A DNA stretch of 64,000 nucleotides from Actinomadura rupiterrae (GTDB lineage: Bacteria > Actinomycetota > Actinomycetes > Streptosporangiales > Streptosporangiaceae). The notes beneath the pieces are model-generated. The model was given only the letters and a program-made list of their open reading frames with translations, was not told the origin of the DNA and ran no database searches. The stretch's first letter is position 1. Each line of letters starts with the position of its first letter. Location: NCBI RefSeq assembly GCF_024172125.1, contig NZ_JAMZEA010000003.1, positions 682,001 to 746,000 on the forward strand, given 5' to 3'. Below are positions 51,402 through 58,659 of the stretch, piece by piece. A program made the position numbers and the translations under genes.

Positions 51402-52176
51402 CCTTGAAGTCGGGGGTCCGCTTTTCGAGGAAGGCGGTGATGCCCTCCTTGGCGTCCTCGGTCGCCGCGAGCGCGACCAGCTCGCCGAGGAGGTGCTCGA
51501 CGGCGTCCTCCAGTGGACGGCCCTCGATCGCGAAGAAGGCGTCCCGGCCGCGCCGCAGCCCGATCGGCGACTTGGACGCGATCGTGCGGGCCAGCCCGTC
51601 CACCCGGGCGTCCAGGTCGGCGCGCGGGACGACCTCGGTGACCAGCCCGATCTCGCGGCCCTCGGCGGCGGTGATCCGCTCGCCGGTGTAGTACAGCTTG
51701 AACGCGTGCTTGGGCGCGACGTTCCGGTTGATGATGGCCATGATCATCATGGGCCACAGCCCCACGTTGACCTCGGGTGTCGCCAGCTTCACGTCGTCGG
51801 CGGCGAGCACCAGGTCGCACGCGGCGGCGAGGCCGAGCCCGCCCGCCACGGCGTGCCCGGCGAGCCGCGCGAGCACCGGCTTGCCGATCTTCGGGAACGC
51901 GGTGAACAGCCGGAACGGCGCGCTCGCCCGCAGCTCCTCGGGGGTGGCCGCCACGCCGGACGCGGCCAGCCCGCCCAGGTCGGCCCCGGCGCAGAACGCC
52001 CGGTCCCCCGCCCCCGTCAGCACGATGACCCGGACCTCGTCGTCGTCTCGTGCGCGCGCGAAGGCGTCGAGCAGCTCGTCCACCATCGCGTCGTTCAGCG
52101 AGTTGCGCGCGTCGGGCCGGTTCAGTGTGATGCGCGCGATCCGCTCGGACACGGAGTACAGGATCGTCGAGTACAC
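51394..52176 (-). CDS. enoyl-CoA hydratase/isomerase family protein
   Basis: A 260-residue crotonase-fold protein. The oxyanion-hole strands are RAFCAGADLGGLAASG and GHAVAGGLGLAAACDLVLAA. The second active-site glutamate expected of hydratases is not obvious in VKLATPEVNVGLWPMMIM, where Glu and Met crowd the site, so isomerase or thioesterase activity is possible. GTG 52176 has GGGAGG four bases ahead. It lies downstream of the thiolase gene, separated by a terminator hairpin. Confidence 0.87.
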   Translation of the reverse strand: MYSTILYSVSERIARITLNRPDARNSLNDAMVDELLDAFARARDDDEVRVIVLTGAGDRAFCAGADLGGLAASGVAATPEELRASAPFRLFTAFPKIGKPVLARLAGHAVAGGLGLAAACDLVLAADDVKLATPEVNVGLWPMMIMAIINRNVAPKHAFKLYYTGERITAAEGREIGLVTEVVPRADLDARVDGLARTIASKSPIGLRRGRDAFFAIEGRPLEDAVEHLLGELVALAATEDAKEGITAFLEKRTPDFKGR

Positions 52177-52215
52177 AGCGCCTCCCAAGGCCACAGGCCC
52201 CTGTTCCAAGATGAA

Positions 52216-52245
52216 CGGGCGGGACCGGCCACGCGGTCCCGCCCG
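52216..52245 (-). terminator. terminator hairpin between thiolase and enoyl-CoA hydratase
   Basis: CGGGCGGGACCG (52216-52227) pairs perfectly with CGGTCCCGCCCG (52234-52245) over a six-base loop, 22 bases beyond the thiolase stop. Confidence 0.82.
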
Positions 52246-52267
52246 AACGATGCCAGAAAGCGGACGG

Positions 52268-53401
52268 CTAGAGGCGCTCGATGATGGTGGCGTTGGCCTG
52301 GCCGCCGCCCTCGCACATCGTCTGGAGGCCGTAGCGGCCGCCGGTGCGCTCCAGCTCGTGCAGCAGCTTGGTCATCAGGATGCCGCCGGTCGCGCCCAGC
52401 GGGTGGCCGAGGGCGATCGCGCCGCCGTTCGGGTTGGTCTTCTCCAGGGACGCGCCGGTCTCCTGCGCCCACGCCAGCGGCACCGGCGCGAACGCCTCGT
52501 TGACCTCGAACACGTCGATGTCGCCGATGGACAGGCCGCTCTTGGCCAGCGCCTTCTCGGTCGCCGGGATCGGGCCGGTCAGCATGTAGACCGGGTCCGA
52601 GCCGGTGACGGCCAGGGTGTGGATGCGGGCGCGCGGGGTGAGGTTGTGCCGCCGGACGGCCTCCTCGGACGCGATGAGCAGCGCGGACGCGCCGATGGAG
52701 ATCTGCGACGACACGGCCGCGGTGATGACGCCGCCGTCGCGCAGCGTCTTCAGCGTGGCCATCTTCTCCATCGAGGCGTCCGGACGGGCGCCCTCGTCCT
52801 TGGCGAGGCCGGCGAGCGGGGCGATCTCGCGGTCGAAGTGGCCCGCCTCGATCGCCTTGGCGGCGCGGCGGTGCGACTCCAGCGCGAACCGCTCCAGGTC
52901 CTCGCGGCTGTAGCCCCACTTCTCGGCCATCAGCTCCGCGCCGCGGAACTGGGAGATCTCCTGCATGCCGTACCGCTCGGCCCAGCGCTCGCCGTACGGG
53001 AAGTCCAGGCCCTGCACGATGGACGCGCCCATCGGGACCTTCGCCATGTGCTCGACGCCGGACGCGACGACCAGGTCCTGCGTGCCGGACAGCACGCCCT
53101 GCGCGGCGAAGTGGATCGCCTGCTGGGACGAGCCGCACTGCCGGTCGATGGTCACGCCGGGCACGTTCTCCGGCAGCCCGGCCGACAGCCACGCGGTGCG
53201 CGCGATGTCCAGGGCCTGGCCGCCGACCTGCATGACGCAGCCCATGATGTTGTCCTCGACCGCGGCCGGGTCGACCCCGGTCCGGTCGACCAGCTCCTTC
53301 AGGACGTGCGCGCCGAGGTCGGCGGGGTGGACGTCCTTCAGTGCGCCCTTCTTGGTACCGACGGGGGTACGGACCGCGCCGACGATGTACGCCTCGGCCA
53401 C
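52268..53401 (-). CDS. acetyl-CoA C-acyltransferase (thiolase)
   Basis: A 377-residue thiolase for the last step of beta-oxidation, or its reverse. The acyl-carrying cysteine is Cys89 in IDRQCGSSQQAIHFAAQG; the active-site His is in NPNGGAIALGHPLGATGG, and the second Cys in MCEGGGQANATIIERL. GTG 53401 has GGAGG four bases ahead, the same spacing as the downstream hydratase start. Motifs and length are standard, and no frameshift is seen. Confidence 0.93.
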   Translation of the reverse strand: MAEAYIVGAVRTPVGTKKGALKDVHPADLGAHVLKELVDRTGVDPAAVEDNIMGCVMQVGGQALDIARTAWLSAGLPENVPGVTIDRQCGSSQQAIHFAAQGVLSGTQDLVVASGVEHMAKVPMGASIVQGLDFPYGERWAERYGMQEISQFRGAELMAEKWGYSREDLERFALESHRRAAKAIEAGHFDREIAPLAGLAKDEGARPDASMEKMATLKTLRDGGVITAAVSSQISIGASALLIASEEAVRRHNLTPRARIHTLAVTGSDPVYMLTGPIPATEKALAKSGLSIGDIDVFEVNEAFAPVPLAWAQETGASLEKTNPNGGAIALGHPLGATGGILMTKLLHELERTGGRYGLQTMCEGGGQANATIIERL

Positions 53402-53565
53402 TGCGCCTCCAAAAGCCAGGGGTTGGGGTTCCGTCCCGAAACCGAGTGAGATTCGGTCAGTCAGTATGAGATTACAACGCCCCCGGCGCAATCTCCTGTG
53501 ACCTGGGTCTCGGTACTGTCCGCACGTCTCCGGGCAAGGGGCCCGCGCCCGTGGATCCGGCCAGG

Positions 53566-55605
53566 CTAGCGGCGGCCGGACCGCTCCGCCCGGTGCCGCC
53601 CGCGCCCGTGCACGGCGCGTCCCTCGGCGTCGTCGCCCAGCGTGGCGCGGGTGAGCCGGGTGAGGACGTCGGCCAGCTCCGGGTTCTCGTCCGGCGACCA
53701 GTCGGAGATCTGCCGGGCGAGCCCGGCGCGCCGCGCCCGGACGAGCCGCTCGGCGACCTCGGTCCCGCGCTCGGTCGGCGCGAGGGTCGTGCCGTCCGAG
53801 GTCACCAGGCCGTCCTCCACCAGCCCGCGGACGTGCGGGCGCCCCTCCTCGACCGTCACGCCGGCGCGTTCGGCCAGGTCCTCGCCGCGGACCGAGCCGT
53901 CCTTGGCGATCCGGCACAGCGCCCACATCTGCTCGGGCGGCAGCGACACCCCGGCCGCCTGCGCGAGCCGTCCGTACAGCTCCAGCGCGGACGGGTCGTT
54001 CCGGATCAGCTCGCTGAGCGCGCGCTCGGCCTCCGTGCGCGACGAGCCGTCCCCGAGCGGCTGGACGGCGTCGACCGCGCCCGCGCCGGACCGCAGCGGC
54101 GTCTCCTTCATGAACCAGGTCAGGACGCACGCGACCAGCGCGACCGGCACCGCGTACAGGAACACCTTGGAGATCGCGTCCGAGTAGGCGTGCAGCAGGT
54201 CCAAGTGGACGTTCGGCGGCAGCTTGTCCAGCAGCTTCGGGTTGCCCTGCACGGCCGCCGGGTTGAACCCGCCGCGCAACTCGCCCTTCTTGGCCAGGTC
54301 GGTGATGTTGCCGGCAAGCCGGTTGGCGAACACCGTGCCGAACGCCGCGACGCCGAACGACCCGCCGATCTGCCGGAAGAACGTCACCGCGGACGTCGCG
54401 ACCCCGAGGTCGGCGTAGTCCACCCGGTTCTGCACCGCGATGACCAGCACCTGCATGACCAGGCCGAGGCCGAAGCCGAGCAGCGCGAACCGCAGGCTCA
54501 TCGACAGCGTGGACGACCCGACGCCCATCCGGGACAGCAGGAACAGCGCGAGCGCGACGATCGGCGTGCCGATCATCGGGTAGATCCGGTACCGGCCGTT
54601 CTTGCTGATCAGCTGGCCGGACCCGATCGAGGCGACCAGCAGCCCGAGCATCATCGGGAGCAGGTAGACCCCCGACATCGTCGGCGACACGCCGTGCACG
54701 ACCTGCAGGAACAGCGGCAGGTAGGTCATCGCGCCGAACATCGCGAAGCCGACCACGAACCCGATCGCCGAGGACAGGTCGAAGGTGGAGTCGCGGAACA
54801 GCCGCAGCGGGATGATCGGCTCGGCGGCGCGGTGCTCGGCGTACACCCAGAGCACGATCAGCACCACGGCGAGCACGCCGAGCCCGATGATCTGCGGCGA
54901 CACCCAGTCGTACTCGGTGCCGCCCCAGGTGGTCATCAGCACCAGCGCCGTCGCCCAGCCGATGATCAGCAGCGTGCCCAGGTAGTCGATCCTGTGCTTG
55001 TGCCGGACGGGCCTGGTGTGCAGCGCGAACGCGATCGCGGCCAGCGCGAGCAGCCCGATCGGCAGGTTGATGTAGAACACCCAGTGCCAGGACAGGTTGT
55101 CGACGAACCAGCCGCCGAGCAGCGGCCCGCACACGCTGGAGACGCCGAACACCGCGCCGAACAGGCCCTGGTACCGGCCGCGCTCGCGGGGCGGCACCAC
55201 GTCCCCGACGATCGCGATCGCCAGCACCATCAGGCCGCCGCCGCCCACGCCCTGGATCGCGCGGAACGCGATCAGCTGGCCCATGCTCCCCGCTACCCCG
55301 CACAGCGCGGACCCGGCCAGAAAGATCACGATGGACGCCTGGAACAGCCGCTTGCGCCCGTACTGGTCGCCGAGCTTGCCCCACAGCGGCGTGCACGCGG
55401 TGGACGACAGCAGGTACGCCGTCACCACCCAGGACAGGTGGTTCAGCCCGCCGAGGTCGCCCACGATCGTCGGCAGCGCCGTGGCGACGATCGTCTGGTC
55501 GAGCGCCGCCAGCAGCATCGAGAGCATCAGCGCCCCGAGGACGACCGCCAGCTCCCGGCCCTTCGGCATCTCGCGCGCGGCAGGTTCAGCCGTCGTTGTG
55601 GACAT
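53566..55605 (-). CDS. DHA2 family MFS exporter with C-terminal winged-helix-like domain
   Basis: A 679-residue protein. The first 500 residues are a 14-helix DHA2 drug exporter (LAALDQTIVATALPTIVGDL, LSWVVTAYLLSSTACTPLWG, FRAIQGVGGGGLMVLAIAIV). The last 150, from ELIRNDPSALELYGRLAQAA, are soluble and contain a probable winged helix (RIAKDGSVRGEDLAERAGVT, then GLVEDGLVTSDGTTLAPTER, ATRG-like wing). A sensor that modulates transport, or one that binds DNA, are both conceivable. ATG 55605 follows GGGGGG. Confidence 0.83.
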   Translation of the reverse strand: MSTTTAEPAAREMPKGRELAVVLGALMLSMLLAALDQTIVATALPTIVGDLGGLNHLSWVVTAYLLSSTACTPLWGKLGDQYGRKRLFQASIVIFLAGSALCGVAGSMGQLIAFRAIQGVGGGGLMVLAIAIVGDVVPPRERGRYQGLFGAVFGVSSVCGPLLGGWFVDNLSWHWVFYINLPIGLLALAAIAFALHTRPVRHKHRIDYLGTLLIIGWATALVLMTTWGGTEYDWVSPQIIGLGVLAVVLIVLWVYAEHRAAEPIIPLRLFRDSTFDLSSAIGFVVGFAMFGAMTYLPLFLQVVHGVSPTMSGVYLLPMMLGLLVASIGSGQLISKNGRYRIYPMIGTPIVALALFLLSRMGVGSSTLSMSLRFALLGFGLGLVMQVLVIAVQNRVDYADLGVATSAVTFFRQIGGSFGVAAFGTVFANRLAGNITDLAKKGELRGGFNPAAVQGNPKLLDKLPPNVHLDLLHAYSDAISKVFLYAVPVALVACVLTWFMKETPLRSGAGAVDAVQPLGDGSSRTEAERALSELIRNDPSALELYGRLAQAAGVSLPPEQMWALCRIAKDGSVRGEDLAERAGVTVEEGRPHVRGLVEDGLVTSDGTTLAPTERGTEVAERLVRARRAGLARQISDWSPDENPELADVLTRLTRATLGDDAEGRAVHGRGRHRAERSGRR

Positions 55606-55725
55606 CCGCCCCCCAAAGCCCGTCCGGTCCCCCCGAACCGTCCGTTCATGTCCCAGGGGACCTACCCGCACCCGCGCAAAGATCACGTGCCGGGCGCGCC
55701 CACGCTCCCCGACCGGGCCGCCCCC

Positions 55726-55847
55726 GGGGCAGGAGAGGACGTTCCGGGGACGGGAGAGGACGTCCTGGGGTCGGAGTGGACGTCCCGGCCTGGGGAAGGA
55801 CGTCCCGGCTCGGGAGGGGCCGCCCCGGGGTCAGGGGAGGAGGTCGC
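55726..55847 (-). repeat. imperfect ~21-bp repeats across the end of a small membrane-protein gene
   Basis: Six GGGG-led units start at 55726, 55746, 55767, 55792, 55812 and 55827, most containing GGACGTCC. Lengths vary from 15 to 25 bp. The last holds the gene's stop codon (55831-55833). Confidence 0.7.
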
Positions 55848-56238
55848 GGGTGACCTTGGCGGCGCCGAGGGCGGTGGCGCCCGCGGCGATGCCGGTCGCG
55901 CCCGCGGCCACCCAGAGCGGGAGGCCCGGACGGCTGCGGAGGCCGTTGACGGTGTCCAGGCCGTCCACGACGAGGCCGAGCCGCGCCCAGGTCTTGCGGG
56001 CGGGGCCGCGGCTCAGCAGGTAGCCCGCGCCGAGCGCGAGCTCGCGCGCCGCGAACATCCGGGTGACGTAGTCGCGTCCGGCGTCCGCGTGCCCGCCGAG
56101 GCCCATGGCCTTCACGGTCAGCCTGGGGGCGGCGAAGGCGGCGACGCCCACCGCGATCCGGGCGCGGGCGACGTTCAGCATGACCGCGTCGAGCCGCTCG
56201 GCGACGCCCTTGTTCTCAGTTTCCGTCACATCAGCCAC
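55831..56238 (-). CDS. hypothetical small membrane-associated protein
   Basis: About 135 residues with weakly hydrophobic helices (VARARIAVGVAAFAAPRLTV, then WVAAGATGIAAGATALGAAK). The phrase GRDYVTRMFAARELALGAGY is typical of a family of small actinobacterial membrane proteins of unknown function. GTG 56238 and GTG 56229 are both possible starts; neither has a strong ribosome-binding site. Its stop lies in a run of GGGG-led repeats. Confidence 0.6.
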   Translation of the reverse strand: MADVTETENKGVAERLDAVMLNVARARIAVGVAAFAAPRLTVKAMGLGGHADAGRDYVTRMFAARELALGAGYLLSRGPARKTWARLGLVVDGLDTVNGLRSRPGLPLWVAAGATGIAAGATALGAAKVTRDLLP

Positions 56239-56339
56239 GAACCGGAGGTTATCCCCCGGCGCGACCGGCCGGTGACCCGGCTCTGACCGAGTTATGGTCA
56301 TGGTTGTAGCCCGTCCTCCCGGAACGAAGGTGGCCGTCC

Positions 56340-56501
56340 ATGCAAGCACTGCTCGCCCTGGCCGTCACCGGGCTGCTCGTCGCGTTCTGCGTGCGGTGGG
56401 TCGCGGCGAGGCTCAAGCTGGGCGCGCCGACCCGGATGGCCGTCATCACCGTGTTCGTGCTCGTCGCGCTGGCCCTGTTCGGGCACCAGCTCGGCAGCTA
56501 G
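56340..56501 (+). CDS. 53-residue membrane protein
   Basis: A short gene: ATG 56340 with GAAGG nine bases ahead, ending TAG 56499-56501. The product has two hydrophobic segments (LLALAVTGLLVAFCVRWVAA and MAVITVFVLVALALFGHQL) with a basic loop between them (RLKLGAPTR), so it is probably a two-pass membrane peptide. It is divergent from the preceding gene. No family recognised. Confidence 0.6.
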   Translation: MQALLALAVTGLLVAFCVRWVAARLKLGAPTRMAVITVFVLVALALFGHQLGS

Positions 56502-56723
56502 CGCGCTCCCCGGCCGGAACCGGCGGCCGCCTCCGGCCAGGTTTTCCGGGAACCGGACGGAGATGTTCTACATCGGAGTCGAACCTATCGCCGGGTCACG
56601 GAGTCATAACTGACGAAACCGGCTTCACCCCTCCCCGCTCACGCCCGCCGGACGTCCTCGACCGGCGGCGGGCGGGTGGGTCCCCGCCGCACCGCCGCCC
56701 CCGAGCCGAGGGAGAGTCCAGAC

Positions 56724-57539
56724 GTGCCGCATCCGGCGACCACACTCCAGGAGCCCGGCCGCGCCGTCGCCCCCCACCTGCGGCGGCTGCTCGACTTCGC
56801 CGAGCCCCGCGCGGGCGACGTCTGCCTGGACGTCGCGCGCGGCCCGGGCCCGCTGCCCGCCGCCCTCAGCGGCCTGGTGCGGCGGGTGACGGCGGTCGAC
56901 GCGGCGTCCCCGCTGCGGTCCCGGAACGCCCGCACGGCCACGACCACCTTCGGCACCGGCCCGGTCCGCATCGCCGACCTCGGCGAGGAGCCGGTGGACG
57001 CCGTCCCGCCGTCGCACGCCCTGCCGTTCGAGGCGCGCAGGCTCCCGGCGGGGGCCGTGCGCGCCGACGCGTCCGCGCTGCCCTACCAGGACCGCTCGTT
57101 CTCCCTGGTCACGACGAGGTTCGCGCTGTTCCACCTGGGCCGTCCCGAACGCGTCCTGCGCGAGCTGCTGCGGGTGTGCCGCCGGGACGGGCGGGTCGTC
57201 ATCGCCGACCTCGTGCGCGGCAACACCGCCGGCACCGACCGGGACCGGATCGAGCGGCTGCGCGACCCGAACCACCCCGGCACGCCGTCCATCGCGGGCC
57301 TCACCGAACTGATCGTCTCGGCGGGCGCGAACGTCCAGCGGCTGGACGTGTTCACCGTCGAGCGCCCGCTCGAACCGTGGCTGGCCGGGGCGTCCGACGC
57401 GGACGCCGCCGACGTGATCCGCACCGAGCTGCTGGACGAGGTGGACGGCGGCCCGCGCACCGGCGCCAAGCCGCGCATCATCGGCGGCGAGCTGTGGTTC
57501 ACCCAGTCCTGGGCGCACCTGGCCGCCGAACCCATCTGA
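56724..57539 (+). CDS. class I SAM-dependent methyltransferase
   Basis: A 271-residue methyltransferase of the UbiE/type 11 group. The SAM site reads DVCLDVARGPGPLPAALSGL (normally DVGCGTG), the post-I acidic residue is in VTAVDAASP, and motif III is ALPYQDRSFSLVTTRFALFH. An extra segment of about 45 residues rich in Arg, Thr and Pro lies between the first and third motifs. GTG 56724 has GAGGGAGAG seven bases ahead. The substrate is unknown. Confidence 0.8.
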   Translation: MPHPATTLQEPGRAVAPHLRRLLDFAEPRAGDVCLDVARGPGPLPAALSGLVRRVTAVDAASPLRSRNARTATTTFGTGPVRIADLGEEPVDAVPPSHALPFEARRLPAGAVRADASALPYQDRSFSLVTTRFALFHLGRPERVLRELLRVCRRDGRVVIADLVRGNTAGTDRDRIERLRDPNHPGTPSIAGLTELIVSAGANVQRLDVFTVERPLEPWLAGASDADAADVIRTELLDEVDGGPRTGAKPRIIGGELWFTQSWAHLAAEPI

Positions 57540-57572
57540 GGCACCCGGAACCGCGCGGCGTAGCTTGGAGAA

Positions 57573-58553
57573 ATGCACGCGTGGACGGTCCCCGAGCCGG
57601 GGACGCTGCGGCGGACCGAGCGGGACGCGCCCGAGCCCGGCCCCGGCGAGCTGCTGGTGAAGGTGCTGGCCTGCGGGGTGTGCCGCACCGATTTGCATGT
57701 CCTGGACGGTGACCTGCCCGTCCATCGCAAGGGCGTCGTACCGGGCCACGAGATCGTCGGCGAGGTCGTGGCGGCCGGCCCGGACTGCGTGCACGAGTCC
57801 GGCGACCGCGTCGGCGTCGCCTGGCTGCGCGGCACGTGCGGCAAGTGCAAGTTCTGCCGCCGCGGCGCGGAGAACCTCTGCCCGTACTCCGTCTACACCG
57901 GTTGGGACGAGGACGGCGGTTACGCCGACTTCGCGCTCGCCGTGGACGCCTTCGTGTACCGGCTCCCGGACGATCTCGACGCCGTCCGCACCGCTCCGCT
58001 GCTCTGCGCCGGGATCATCGGCTACCGCGCGCTGCGCCGCGCGGACGTCCCGCCCGGCGGGCGCCTCGGCATCTGGGGCTTCGGCGGCTCCGCCCACCTC
58101 GCCGCGCAGGTCGCCCTCGCCGAGGGCACCGAGGTCCACGTCTACACGCGCGGCGAGAAGGCACGCGAGCTGGCCCTGGAACTGGGCGCGACGTGGGCGG
58201 GCGAGTCCTTCGACGAAGGCCCGGCGCTGCTCGACGCCGCGATCTGCTTCGCGCCCGCCGGGGAGCTCGTCCCGGCCGCGCTCGAACGCCTCGACCGCGG
58301 CGGGACGCTCGCCATCGCGGGCATCCACCTCAGCGACGTCCCGTCCCTGGACTACCAGCGGCACCTGTTCCAGGAGCGCCAGGTGCGCTCGGTGACGTCC
58401 AACACCCGCGCGGACGGCGAGGAGTTCCTCACCATCGCCGCGCGCCTCGGCCTCAAGGTCACCACACACGAGTATCCGCTGGACGAGGCCGACAAGGCCC
58501 TGGACGACCTCCGCGCCGGACGCTTCGCCGGCGCCGCCGTCCTCGTCCCGTAA
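57573..58553 (+). CDS. zinc-dependent alcohol dehydrogenase
   Basis: A 326-residue medium-chain dehydrogenase. Catalytic zinc ligands are the Cys of CGVCRTDLH and the GHE pair near 59-60 ([10 protein letters not shown]); four structural-zinc cysteines lie in [17 protein letters not shown]. The NAD-binding loop is [20 protein letters not shown], slightly unlike the usual GxGGxG. Length and pattern match AdhA-type enzymes of actinobacteria. It begins 33 bases after the methyltransferase and converges on the RsbU-type gene. Confidence 0.9.
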   Translation: MHAWTVPEPGTLRRTERDAPEPGPGELLVKVLACGVCRTDLHVLDGDLPVHRKGVVPGHEIVGEVVAAGPDCVHESGDRVGVAWLRGTCGKCKFCRRGAENLCPYSVYTGWDEDGGYADFALAVDAFVYRLPDDLDAVRTAPLLCAGIIGYRALRRADVPPGGRLGIWGFGGSAHLAAQVALAEGTEVHVYTRGEKARELALELGATWAGESFDEGPALLDAAICFAPAGELVPAALERLDRGGTLAIAGIHLSDVPSLDYQRHLFQERQVRSVTSNTRADGEEFLTIAARLGLKVTTHEYPLDEADKALDDLRAGRFAGAAVLVP

Positions 58554-58572
58554 GGCCCGGGCCGTACGCCCT

Positions 58573-58659
58573 CTAACGCAAGGGCAGCTGGAACCAGACG
58601 GCTAGCGCAGGGGCAGTCGGGACCAGACGGCTAACGCAAGGGCAGTTGGAACCAGACGG
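58573..58659 (-). repeat. 29-bp tandem repeat x3 duplicating the end of the phosphatase gene
   Basis: Units 58573-58601, 58602-58630 and 58631-58659 each begin CTANCGCANGGGCAG and end CCAGACGG. The first and third differ at one base. The gene's stop (58631-58633) and last eight codons lie in the third; the other two are downstream copies, each with its own stop and Leu-Pro-Leu-Arg codons. Confidence 0.93.
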
